In this document: positions 1 through 5,703 of the stretch, piece by piece | Layout: each line of letters opens with the position of its first letter | How positions within the stretch are numbered: the first letter of the stretch is position 1 | Source: Kiritimatiellia bacterium | Lineage (GTDB): Bacteria > Verrucomicrobiota > Kiritimatiellia > RFP12 > UBA1067 | NCBI GenBank assembly: GCA_016302985.1 | Contig: JAEDMN010000055.1 | Location: 1 to 15,117 of the forward strand | Direction of reading: 5' to 3' | Length of the DNA stretch: 15,117 nt | The notes under the pieces: model-generated | Told to the model about the DNA's origin: nothing | The model's database searches: none | The model's input: the letters and a program-made list of their open reading frames with translations, nothing else | Translations under genes and position numbers: made by a program

Positions 1-53
1 CCTCCTACGGCCTACCTGTGCGAAGAATTAGGGATTTGCAATCCGTGCCATTC

Positions 54-75
54 AAAAGAGGCCCGCCACGGCCCG
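54..75 (-). terminator. Weak candidate intrinsic terminator after the Na/Pi cotransporter gene
   Basis: On the minus strand, just after the TAG stop of the cotransporter gene, a GGCC/GGCC stem (plus strand 60-63 and 70-73) closes a 6-nt loop. It is extended by one possible G-U pair and is followed by a short TCTTTT run (54-60). The stem is only 4-5 bp, so it is a weak candidate. Its position directly after the gene is its main support. Confidence 0.25.
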
Positions 76-81
76 GACAAC

Positions 82-1764
82 CTAGCGCAGCGCGGGCGCG
101 CGGACGGCGATGTTGCCGAGGTGCCGCGAGATGTCGCGCAGGCAGGAGAAGACCGCGAGCACCGCGAACGCCTCGCCGGCCTGGACGCCGCGGGCACGGG
201 GGTCCGCCCACGACGCGCGGGTGATGCGGCGGATGGAGGTACGGATGTTCTGCTCGGCCGTCTTCGGGTCGAACGCCGCGTCATCGCCGGAACGGACGGT
301 GCGGATCGTCGCGTGGGCGAAGGCGCGCACCTGGGACGCCACCTGGGCCACGTCCCGCCGCACATCCACGTCGGCGAAGCCCCCCTTCCCGCGGGAGGTC
401 TTCCGGTAGACGCGCAGCGCGATGTCGCTGATGCGCTCGGCGTCGTTGACGCAGTGGATCAGCTCGGGAATCATCTGAGCCTCGCGGGCCGTGAGCCGGC
501 GCTGCGACACCTCGACCAGGTAGGCCTTGATCTCGCCCTGCAGCGTGTCGATCTCGCGTTCGGCCCCTTCGATGGCGTCGGGCCCGACCGTGGCCTTCCC
601 GAGACAGCTGTTGAGCGCGACGGAGGCCACGGTCCACGCGCGGCGCGTCATGTCCGCCAGCGCATGGGACGCGGCCTGCAGCGCGAGGGACGGCGTCGCC
701 AGCAGCTTCGGTTCGAGCGACCGGGCGCGCGCCTCGTCCTTCGCGCGGATGATCGCGGTGCAGAGGCGCGCCAGCGCGGGGATGAAGAAGGAGAGTACAA
801 GGACGTTCGCGATGTTGAAGAGCGTGTGGGCCATGGCGACGTGCCGGCCCGGGTTCTCGCCCGCGAGGCCGCGTCCGGTCGCGCAGGCGTCGACCAGGTG
901 GAAGAACGCCGGCGCGGACACGCCGGACGCGCCCGCGAAGACCAGCACGAACGACAGGACGAGAAGCGCCGTCCCGATCACGTTGAACAGCGCGTGCGCG
1001 AGGGCCGTCCGCTTCGCTTGCGCATTCGTGCCGATCGCCGCCAGGGCCGCGGTGACGGTGGTGCCGATGTTGTCCCCGAGCACGATCGGCACGGCGGTCC
1101 AGAGATTGATGACGCCCGCCTCGGCCAGGGCGATGGTGATGCCGATCGTCGCGGAGGAACTCTGCACCAGCATCGTGCAGAGCGTGCCGACGGCAATCGC
1201 GCCGAACACGCCGCCCAGAGGGAGGAACCCTGACGCGGACGGCGTGCAGTCGAACCGCGAGAAGAAGCCGATGAACCCGGGCAGCTTCGCCAGGGCCTTC
1301 AGCTCGTGCCCCATGAGGTTCATGCCGAAAAAGAGCAGGCCGAACCCGAGGACGGTGCGCCAGGCGCCCCGCGTCGTCGTGCGCCGCGCCACCGCGAGGC
1401 CGATCACGCCCAGCGTCACGGCGGGCAGCGCGAGGTCGCTCAGCTTGAGGGAGACGATCTGCCCCGTGATGGTCGTGCCGACGTTGGCCCCGAAGATGAC
1501 GCCGATGGCCTGCTCGAGCGAGAGCAGCCCCGCGTTGACGAAGCCCACCGTCATGACGCTCGTCGCCGACGAGCTCTGCACGAGGGCCGTCACCCCCGCG
1601 CCGGCGAGGATCGCGCAGACCCGGTTCCGCGTCATGTAGGCGAGCGCGGCCTTCATCTTCTCGCCGGCCGTCGCCTTGAGCCCGTCGCTCATCAGCCCCA
1701 TGCCGTAGACGAAGAGGGCCAGCCCCCCCAGCACGGTCGCCACCATCTTGAATCCCTCGCTCAT
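82..1764 (-). CDS. Na/Pi cotransporter family protein with C-terminal PhoU-like domain
   Basis: This 560-residue inner-membrane protein is predicted to import inorganic phosphate with sodium (NptA/YjbB-type, Na_Pi_cotrans family). Two inverted-topology repeats are visible, each carrying the family hallmark QSSSAT (residues 63-68 and 201-206) followed by a G-x-N-x-GTT motif (93-98 and 230-236). About eight to nine hydrophobic segments fill residues 5-340. The tail from about 360 to 555 is soluble, helical and rich in charged heptads, as expected for a PhoU-like domain. The ATG at 1764 is chosen because GGAGGA (1772-1777) lies 7 nt upstream. It follows a 34-residue reading frame by 18 nt and is transcribed away from a phoB/phoR-like pair with repeats between them, so phosphate starvation control is inferred. 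Family assignment is confident. The substrate follows from family and context rather than from substrate-contacting residues. Confidence 0.93.
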   Translation of the reverse strand: MSEGFKMVATVLGGLALFVYGMGLMSDGLKATAGEKMKAALAYMTRNRVCAILAGAGVTALVQSSSATSVMTVGFVNAGLLSLEQAIGVIFGANVGTTITGQIVSLKLSDLALPAVTLGVIGLAVARRTTTRGAWRTVLGFGLLFFGMNLMGHELKALAKLPGFIGFFSRFDCTPSASGFLPLGGVFGAIAVGTLCTMLVQSSSATIGITIALAEAGVINLWTAVPIVLGDNIGTTVTAALAAIGTNAQAKRTALAHALFNVIGTALLVLSFVLVFAGASGVSAPAFFHLVDACATGRGLAGENPGRHVAMAHTLFNIANVLVLSFFIPALARLCTAIIRAKDEARARSLEPKLLATPSLALQAASHALADMTRRAWTVASVALNSCLGKATVGPDAIEGAEREIDTLQGEIKAYLVEVSQRRLTAREAQMIPELIHCVNDAERISDIALRVYRKTSRGKGGFADVDVRRDVAQVASQVRAFAHATIRTVRSGDDAAFDPKTAEQNIRTSIRRITRASWADPRARGVQAGEAFAVLAVFSCLRDISRHLGNIAVRAPALR

Positions 1765-1782
1765 CGGAATATCCTCCGGACC

Positions 1783-1887
1783 TCACCTGCACAGCCAGTC
1801 GATCAGATAGAGGATGACGACGACCGCCACCCCAGCCGCGATCTCGATGCGCGTTCTTCCTTCCTTGTCCATTCGCCGCTTTTTCAT
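1783..1887 (-). CDS. Putative 34-residue single-pass membrane microprotein ahead of the Na/Pi cotransporter
   Basis: This is a 34-codon frame, too short for routine ORF calling. It has a basic N-terminus (KKRR at 2-5, RTR at 11-13), one hydrophobic segment at about 16-29 rich in V, I and L, and a short DWLCR tail. The layout suggests a small protein with positive charge inside and one membrane pass. No Shine-Dalgarno sequence precedes the ATG at 1887. However, a -10-like GATACT lies 9 nt upstream of that ATG, exactly the same distance as the -10 to ATG spacing of the divergent phoB-like gene, so near-leaderless translation is plausible. An internal ATG at 1872 would give 29 residues. The stop lies 18 nt before the cotransporter start, so the two would share a transcript. 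No family is recognised. A role as accessory subunit or regulator of the transporter is only a guess from position, and the frame could instead be an untranslated leader. Confidence 0.42.
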   Translation of the reverse strand: MKKRRMDKEGRTRIEIAAGVAVVVILYLIDWLCR

Positions 1888-1896
1888 GGCGCGGAC

Positions 1897-1950
1897 AGTA
1901 TCCCAAGTCTCTGTCAGGGAATTTTCAGCGTTGTGTGAGAATCCTGTCAG
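1897..1950 (-). promoter_or_regulatory. Pho-box-type promoter for the microprotein/cotransporter operon: four 7-bp repeats plus -10
   Basis: Read on the minus strand, four 7-mers follow each other at exact 11-bp steps: CTGACAG (1950-1944), CTCACAC (1939-1933), CTGAAAA (1928-1922) and CTGACAG (1917-1911). The 4-bp spacers are GATT, AACG and TTCC. Eight bases after the last repeat comes GATACT (1902-1897), a 4/6 match to the -10 consensus, and 9 nt later an ATG. Direct 7-mers with 4-bp spacers that replace the -35 element are the known architecture of PhoB sites in E. coli (CTGTCAT repeats), and one complement strand here reads CTGTCAG. Assignment to the neighbouring response regulator is an inference. 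Confidence 0.6.
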
Positions 1951-1970
1951 GATGGCCGCCCCGGAGATTC

Positions 1971-2002
1971 CTCACACGATTCTGACAGGAACATGCGATA
2001 AT
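1971..2002 (+). promoter_or_regulatory. Pho-box-type promoter for the phoB/phoR-like operon: two 7-bp repeats plus -10
   Basis: CTCACAC (1971-1977), spacer GATT and CTGACAG (1982-1988) form a 7-4-7 direct repeat. Eight bases later comes GATAAT (1997-2002), a 5/6 match to the -10 consensus, followed by 9 nt and the ATG at 2012. No good -35 hexamer is present; the repeats occupy that region, as at activator-dependent PhoB promoters. The element mirrors the minus-strand promoter in box type, 8-bp box-to--10 spacing and 9-nt -10-to-ATG spacing. It implies autoregulation of the two-component operon. Confidence 0.57.
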
Positions 2003-2011
2003 ATGCGCGTC

Positions 2012-2686
2012 ATGGACAAGATCCTCATCATCGAAGACGACCCGGGCATCCGCACGGTCCTGCGCCTCGCGCTCAAGGGCGCGGGCTATTCGTCCATCCT
2101 CGAGGCGGACCGCGGCGACGAGGGGCTGGAGCTGGCCCGGCGCGAGCAGCCCGCGCTCGTGCTGCTGGACCTGATGCTGCCGGGGCTCGACGGGCTGTCC
2201 GTCTGCCGCGAAATCCGCCGGTGCGAACCAATCGCCGCCACGCCCGTCATCATGCTGACGGCCAAGTCGGCGGAAAGCGACGTCGTCGCGGGGCTCGAGC
2301 TTGGCGCGGACGACTACGTCACGAAGCCCTTCTCGAAGGCCATCCTCCTCGCCCGCGTCAAGGCCGCCCTCCGGCGTCCGGGTCCGATCGAGGGGCCCGT
2401 CCGAACCCTGGGCGGGCTGGTCCTCGACCACGCCACGCGCACGGTCGCCATCGACGGCGCGCCGCTCGCGCTGACGCGCGGCGAGTTCGACCTGCTGAAC
2501 CTGCTCTCCGCCCATCCCGGCCGCGTCTACACGCGCCCGCAGATCATCGCGCAGGTCCAGGGAGACGACAAGGCCGTGACGGACCGCACGGTCGACACGA
2601 TGCTGGTCGGCCTGCGCCGGAAGCTCGGCGAATGGGCCGCGCACATCGAAACCATCCGCGGCGTCGGCTACCGCCTCGTGCCATGA
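2012..2686 (+). CDS. phoB: OmpR/PhoB-family response regulator (probable PhoB)
   Basis: This 224-residue DNA-binding regulator is close to the usual PhoB length. The receiver domain covers about 3-118 with the acidic pair D9/D10, phospho-acceptor D53 (in LLDLMLPGLDG), T83 and K105 (in TKPF). The C-terminal winged-helix domain (about 130-224) has the typical LTRGEFDLLNLL start, the VTDRTVDTMLVGLRRKLG recognition region and the IRGVGYRLVP end. ATG 2012 is preferred over the in-frame ATG at 2003, which directly abuts the -10 hexamer and would lie outside the transcript. There is no Shine-Dalgarno sequence, which suits a near-leaderless message. The stop overlaps the kinase start by ATGA. The name PhoB rests on the adjacent phosphate transporter and Pho-like repeats. 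The domain family itself is certain, but other OmpR-type regulators look alike. Confidence 0.9.
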   Translation: MDKILIIEDDPGIRTVLRLALKGAGYSSILEADRGDEGLELARREQPALVLLDLMLPGLDGLSVCREIRRCEPIAATPVIMLTAKSAESDVVAGLELGADDYVTKPFSKAILLARVKAALRRPGPIEGPVRTLGGLVLDHATRTVAIDGAPLALTRGEFDLLNLLSAHPGRVYTRPQIIAQVQGDDKAVTDRTVDTMLVGLRRKLGEWAAHIETIRGVGYRLVP

Positions 2687-3876
2687 AACGCGCCCTCTCG
2701 TACTTCCTGCCCCCCGCCCTCGTCCTGGTGGGACTCGCAGCATCCTGTCTCATCCTCTGGCACCAGACGGAGCGGTTCCGCCGCGGCGTCGAGCAGATCG
2801 CCGAGGACGTCCGCGTCTCGCTCATCGACCTCGACGGCAAGGTCGTCTACGACAGCACGGGACAGGACCTTCCGAACCACGCCGACCGGACGGAATTCGA
2901 AGCGGTCAGCGCGGACGGACGCGCCCGCAGCGTCGTCCGCGAATCGGAGACGCTGCACATGGCGATGTTCTACCACGCCCGCCGCGCCGGCAACTACGTG
3001 CTCCGCATCGCGGTCCCCTACCAGGCCGTCAGCGACGCGAAGGCGGACGCCGCCCGCGGGCTGCTCGCCGCCCTGGGCATCGGCGCCCTGGTCATCCTCG
3101 CGCTCGTCCTCTTCATGCGCCGCAGCGAAAAGCGGCTCGCGCGCCTCGCGGCCGAACGCGACCTGCAGGACCGCCTGCTGTCGGAGATGCGGAAGCTCGA
3201 GCAGTTCCGCAGCGACTTCGTCTCGAACGTCACCCACGAGATCAAGACGCCCGTCACCGGCATCCTCGGCGCCGTCGAGATCCTCGCGGACGAGACCAGC
3301 GCGCTGGACGAGACGGACCGACAGGAGCTCCAGAAGGTCCTGCGCGACCAGTCCGTGCGCCTGAACGCCCTGGTCGAGGACATCCTCTCCCTCGCCCGGC
3401 TCGAGCGGGCGGAGGCGGAGAAGCACGCGGATTTCGCGCCGCACGACATCGCGGACATCGTCCAGACCGCGGTCAACCTCGCCCGCCCCACGGCGGAGCT
3501 GTCGGAAACGGAGATCGCCTTCGCGCGCCAGCCCGTCGTCCGTCCCTGCGATCCGCGGCTGATCGAATCCGCCGTGACCAATCTCCTGCAGAACGCCCTG
3601 CGCTACAGCGGGTCGGAACGGATCGAGGTCCGCGTCGCGGGCCTGCAGGACGGCAGGGCCGCCGTCACCGTGTCGGACCACGGCATCGGCATCCCCGAGG
3701 ACTGCCAACGGCGAATCTTCGAGCGCTTCTACCGCATCGACAAGGACCGTAGCCGGGCGCTGGGCGGCACGGGCCTCGGCCTCGCAATCGTCAAGCACAT
3801 CGCCCAGCTCCACGGCGGCGAAGTCACCGTGAAGTCGCAGCCCGGCGCCGGAGCCACCTTCACACTGACGTTCTAG
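2683..3876 (+). CDS. phoR: Membrane sensor histidine kinase (probable PhoR)
   Basis: This 397-residue kinase is the partner of the upstream regulator. TM1 is at about 6-26. An extracytoplasmic sensor of about 100 residues (27-125, containing SLIDLDGKVVYDSTG and a YVLRIAVPY strand) precedes TM2 at about 126-145. A short linker with no evident HAMP or PAS domain follows. The H-box FVSNVTHEIKTPVTGI has phospho-acceptor H185. The ATPase domain shows the N-box (N300, N304), G1 DHGIGIP (332-338), F-box FERFYRID (347-353) and G2 GGTGLGLAIV (361-370). The start overlaps the regulator stop by ATGA, so translation is coupled. The kinase fold is certain. PhoR identity is inferred from the operon, the phosphate transporter and the E-K-T-P H-box typical of PhoR kinases. 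Confidence 0.92.
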   Translation: MKRALSYFLPPALVLVGLAASCLILWHQTERFRRGVEQIAEDVRVSLIDLDGKVVYDSTGQDLPNHADRTEFEAVSADGRARSVVRESETLHMAMFYHARRAGNYVLRIAVPYQAVSDAKADAARGLLAALGIGALVILALVLFMRRSEKRLARLAAERDLQDRLLSEMRKLEQFRSDFVSNVTHEIKTPVTGILGAVEILADETSALDETDRQELQKVLRDQSVRLNALVEDILSLARLERAEAEKHADFAPHDIADIVQTAVNLARPTAELSETEIAFARQPVVRPCDPRLIESAVTNLLQNALRYSGSERIEVRVAGLQDGRAAVTVSDHGIGIPEDCQRRIFERFYRIDKDRSRALGGTGLGLAIVKHIAQLHGGEVTVKSQPGAGATFTLTF

Positions 3877-3924
3877 GCGCCCCCGGCTTCACCTGTTCGC
3901 GGCGGGCGCCACGTCCGGGCGCCC
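3876..3924. repeat. Three-arm GC-rich inverted repeat between convergent genes, possible bidirectional terminator
   Basis: GGCGCCC (3876-3882), GGGCGCC (3904-3910) and GGCGCCC (3918-3924) are mutually complementary arms. The middle arm can pair with the left one (21-nt loop, extended 3 bp past a bulged C) or with the right one (7-nt loop). The element spans the convergent 3' ends of phoR and the small minus-strand gene. No T-tract follows on either strand, so Rho-independent termination would be atypical. Part of it is coding sequence, which may account for some of the symmetry. Confidence 0.33.
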
Positions 3925-4230
3925 CTTCTCGAGCTTCTGGATCTCGGCCATGAAGCGGCGCGCCTCCTCCTTGCGCCCCTCCTTCAGCATCCGCCGCACC
4001 ATCACGCGCAGGTCGCGGATCATCACGTTGCGCTGGTCCGCGCGCTGGAAGGCGATCTCCTGCTTCCCCGCGGCGACCTCCTCGCGCACGTGCGCAATCG
4101 CGCCCACGCCCCCGGCGGACGCCGTCTTCTCGTCCCGCCTGTTCGAGCAGTGGAGGTCGAGCGCGCAGAACAGGACGACGACGAGGATCCCCGCCAGCGT
4201 CCAGCAGATGCCACGGACGTCGAAGAACAT
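3889..4230 (-). CDS. Small membrane-anchored protein of unknown function
   Basis: A 113-residue protein that I do not recognise. An N-terminal hydrophobic segment at about 8-25 (of the type TLAGILVVVLFCALDL) would anchor it in the inner membrane. The rest is hydrophilic and predicted helical, with a basic, E/R/K-rich stretch (about 68-103) that could form a coiled coil, and a proline/alanine-rich end. ATG 4230 is preferred because GGAAGGGG lies 9 nt upstream. An in-frame GTG at 4239 would overlap the previous stop but would sit directly on the Shine-Dalgarno sequence. It follows the 76-residue gene by 5 nt, so the two form a small operon. It converges on phoR. Its codon usage resembles its neighbours', with strong third-position GC. 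Confidence 0.68.
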   Translation of the reverse strand: MFFDVRGICWTLAGILVVVLFCALDLHCSNRRDEKTASAGGVGAIAHVREEVAAGKQEIAFQRADQRNVMIRDLRVMVRRMLKEGRKEEARRFMAEIQKLEKGRPDVAPAANR

Positions 4231-4235
4231 CGGCG

Positions 4236-4466
4236 TCACCCCTTCCTCGGCGCCGTGAACAGCTCAGCCGCGCGGATGGTGCGGCCCTTCCTGCCGAAGC
4301 ATTCGACCGGCGTGACGTCGAAACGCACCGGCACGTTCGGCGGCAGGTCGGAGAGGGCGAAGACGCAGGAACCGGGCTTGCCGCACGGGGACGCCGGCAG
4401 ATGGAATTCGGGCGCCACGCGCGCGGGCTTCCGCTTCGCGTAGAAGTTGCGTCTAGTCAGATTCAT
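4236..4466 (-). CDS. Small hypothetical protein, 76 residues
   Basis: I do not recognise this gene. It encodes a basic N-terminus (about residues 5-14 rich in R and K), a proline-rich centre, and three cysteines within the second and last thirds (SPCGKPGSC and VECFGRKG). No transmembrane segment or signal peptide is seen. ATG 4466 is chosen because AGGAG (4473-4477) lies 6 nt upstream; a GTG at 4493 would extend it by nine residues but has no such support. It precedes the membrane-anchored small protein by 5 nt and has its own extended -10 promoter. A compact cysteine-containing fold is possible. The family and role are unknown. Confidence 0.6.
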   Translation of the reverse strand: MNLTRRNFYAKRKPARVAPEFHLPASPCGKPGSCVFALSDLPPNVPVRFDVTPVECFGRKGRTIRAAELFTAPRKG

Positions 4467-4495
4467 GATCGTCTCCTGCGACTGTATCCTCACCT

Positions 4496-4504
4496 ATCAT
4501 ACCA
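4496..4504 (-). promoter_or_regulatory. Extended -10 promoter candidate for the small-gene pair
   Basis: On the minus strand TGG precedes TATGAT (4501-4496), giving a TGn extended -10 with a 5/6 match to TATAAT. It lies in an AT-richer pocket 29 nt upstream of the ATG at 4466. No convincing -35 element is seen, which is usual for extended -10 promoters. It would start a new transcript after dinB. Confidence 0.4.
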
Positions 4505-4545
4505 TTTCATGCGGAGACCGTCACGAAGAAGAAGCCCGTCCGCCG

Positions 4546-5703
4546 TCAGGCTCCGCGGTGGAGGCCGAGCTTGTCGAGGACGGCGGAGAGGCGCTCGCGC
4601 TTCTCGAGCTGGCCGGCGAGGGGCGAGGGGAAGAGGGAGGGCTCGGGATCGGCGCGCGAATCGACGAAGTCGGTCACGCCGAAGCCCGCGAGGCGGACGG
4701 TGCGGCGCGTGCCGGGCGGCCACTCGCGGTCGAAGAGGTCGAGCATCAGGTGGCGGAAGGTGATGTCGTCGCAGGCGGGCAGCTCGAAGCGCGCCTGCCG
4801 CGTGAGCGTGTTGAAATACGCGTCGCGCAGCTTGATCTTGCCGGTGCGCGCCCAGCGGGGCTGACGGCGCACACGCCGGCCGACCTCCTCGGCGAGCTCG
4901 AGAAGGACGTCCCGCACGGCCTCGCGGTCGGACTCGTCCTCGGCGAACGTATACTCCCGCGACACGCTCTTCTCATCCTCCGCCTCCGCCGTAATCGGCG
5001 TGAAGTCGACGCCTGCGGCGTGCCGCTGGATGGATTCGGCCGCGGCTGCGCCGAGAATCCGGCAGAGGAAGCGCGGGTCGGCCGACTGGAGGTCGCCGCA
5101 GGTGCGGTATCCGTACTGCGCGAGCACCTCGTTCGTCCGCCTGCCCACGCCCCAGAGGATCTTCACCGGCTGCGGGGCGAGCCAGGCCTGGACCGCGTCC
5201 GGCTCGAACGGCGCGACGAACAGGCCGTCCGGCTTCGCCTCCTCGCTGCCGATCTTCGCGAGCAGGCGGTTCGGCGCGATGCCGACGGAGCAGGCGAGTC
5301 CCGTCGTCGCGCGGACCTCCGCCCGCAGCCGTTCGCCGAGCGTGCGCGCGTCCCCGAAGAGATGCACCGTGCCGGAGATGTCCAGGAAGGCCTCGTCGAC
5401 GGAGACGCCCTCGACGAAGGGCGAATAGTGCCCGAGCACCTCGAACACCTGCCGCGACACCTCGTGGTAGACGTGCATGCGCGGCTTGACGAAGATCCCC
5501 TGCGGACAATGCGCGTAGGCGGTGCGGCTCGGCATCGCCGAATGGACGCCGTACCGGCGCGCCTCGTAGGAGCAGGTCGAGACCACGCCGCGCTCATGCG
5601 GACCGGAGCCGACGATGACGGGCTTGCCGCGCCATTCGGGATGGTCCCGCTGCTCGACGGACGCGAAGAACGCGTCCATGTCCACATGGAGGATCGTCCT
5701 CAT
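4546..5703 (-). CDS. dinB: DNA polymerase IV (Y-family translesion polymerase)
   Basis: This 385-residue error-prone polymerase copies damaged templates. The palm begins HVDMDAFFASVE with catalytic D8 and steric-gate aromatic residues F12/F13. The second catalytic pair is D103/E104 in SVDEAFLDIS. YEARRYGVHSAMP (47-59) and LAKIGSEEAKPDG (148-160) are Y-family signatures, and the little-finger domain fills the last 120 residues or so. Near the C-terminus a PSLF segment resembles the sliding-clamp motif QLSLF. The length is normal. ATG 5703 overlaps the TPR gene stop as ATGA, so it is translationally coupled. It is the last gene of the convoy, and no LexA-type site lies in front of it, so SOS control is not evident. 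Identification is secure. Confidence 0.95.
   Translation of the reverse strand: MRTILHVDMDAFFASVEQRDHPEWRGKPVIVGSGPHERGVVSTCSYEARRYGVHSAMPSRTAYAHCPQGIFVKPRMHVYHEVSRQVFEVLGHYSPFVEGVSVDEAFLDISGTVHLFGDARTLGERLRAEVRATTGLACSVGIAPNRLLAKIGSEEAKPDGLFVAPFEPDAVQAWLAPQPVKILWGVGRRTNEVLAQYGYRTCGDLQSADPRFLCRILGAAAAESIQRHAAGVDFTPITAEAEDEKSVSREYTFAEDESDREAVRDVLLELAEEVGRRVRRQPRWARTGKIKLRDAYFNTLTRQARFELPACDDITFRHLMLDLFDREWPPGTRRTVRLAGFGVTDFVDSRADPEPSLFPSPLAGQLEKRERLSAVLDKLGLHRGA

Noticed and set aside
28..50. tRNA-Cys-like anticodon arm on the minus strand (loop TTGCAAA with anticodon GCA)
   Set aside because: The stem has a C-C mismatch, and no D-arm, T-arm or 7-bp acceptor stem can be built around it.
121..1233. 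370-codon plus-strand open frame opposite the Na/Pi cotransporter
   Set aside because: Shadow of the cotransporter gene, with an arginine-rich low-complexity translation and no domain.
1814..2011. N-terminal extension of the PhoB-like regulator
   Set aside because: It runs through the repeat-rich promoter region. PhoB-type receivers start just before the KILIIEDD strand.
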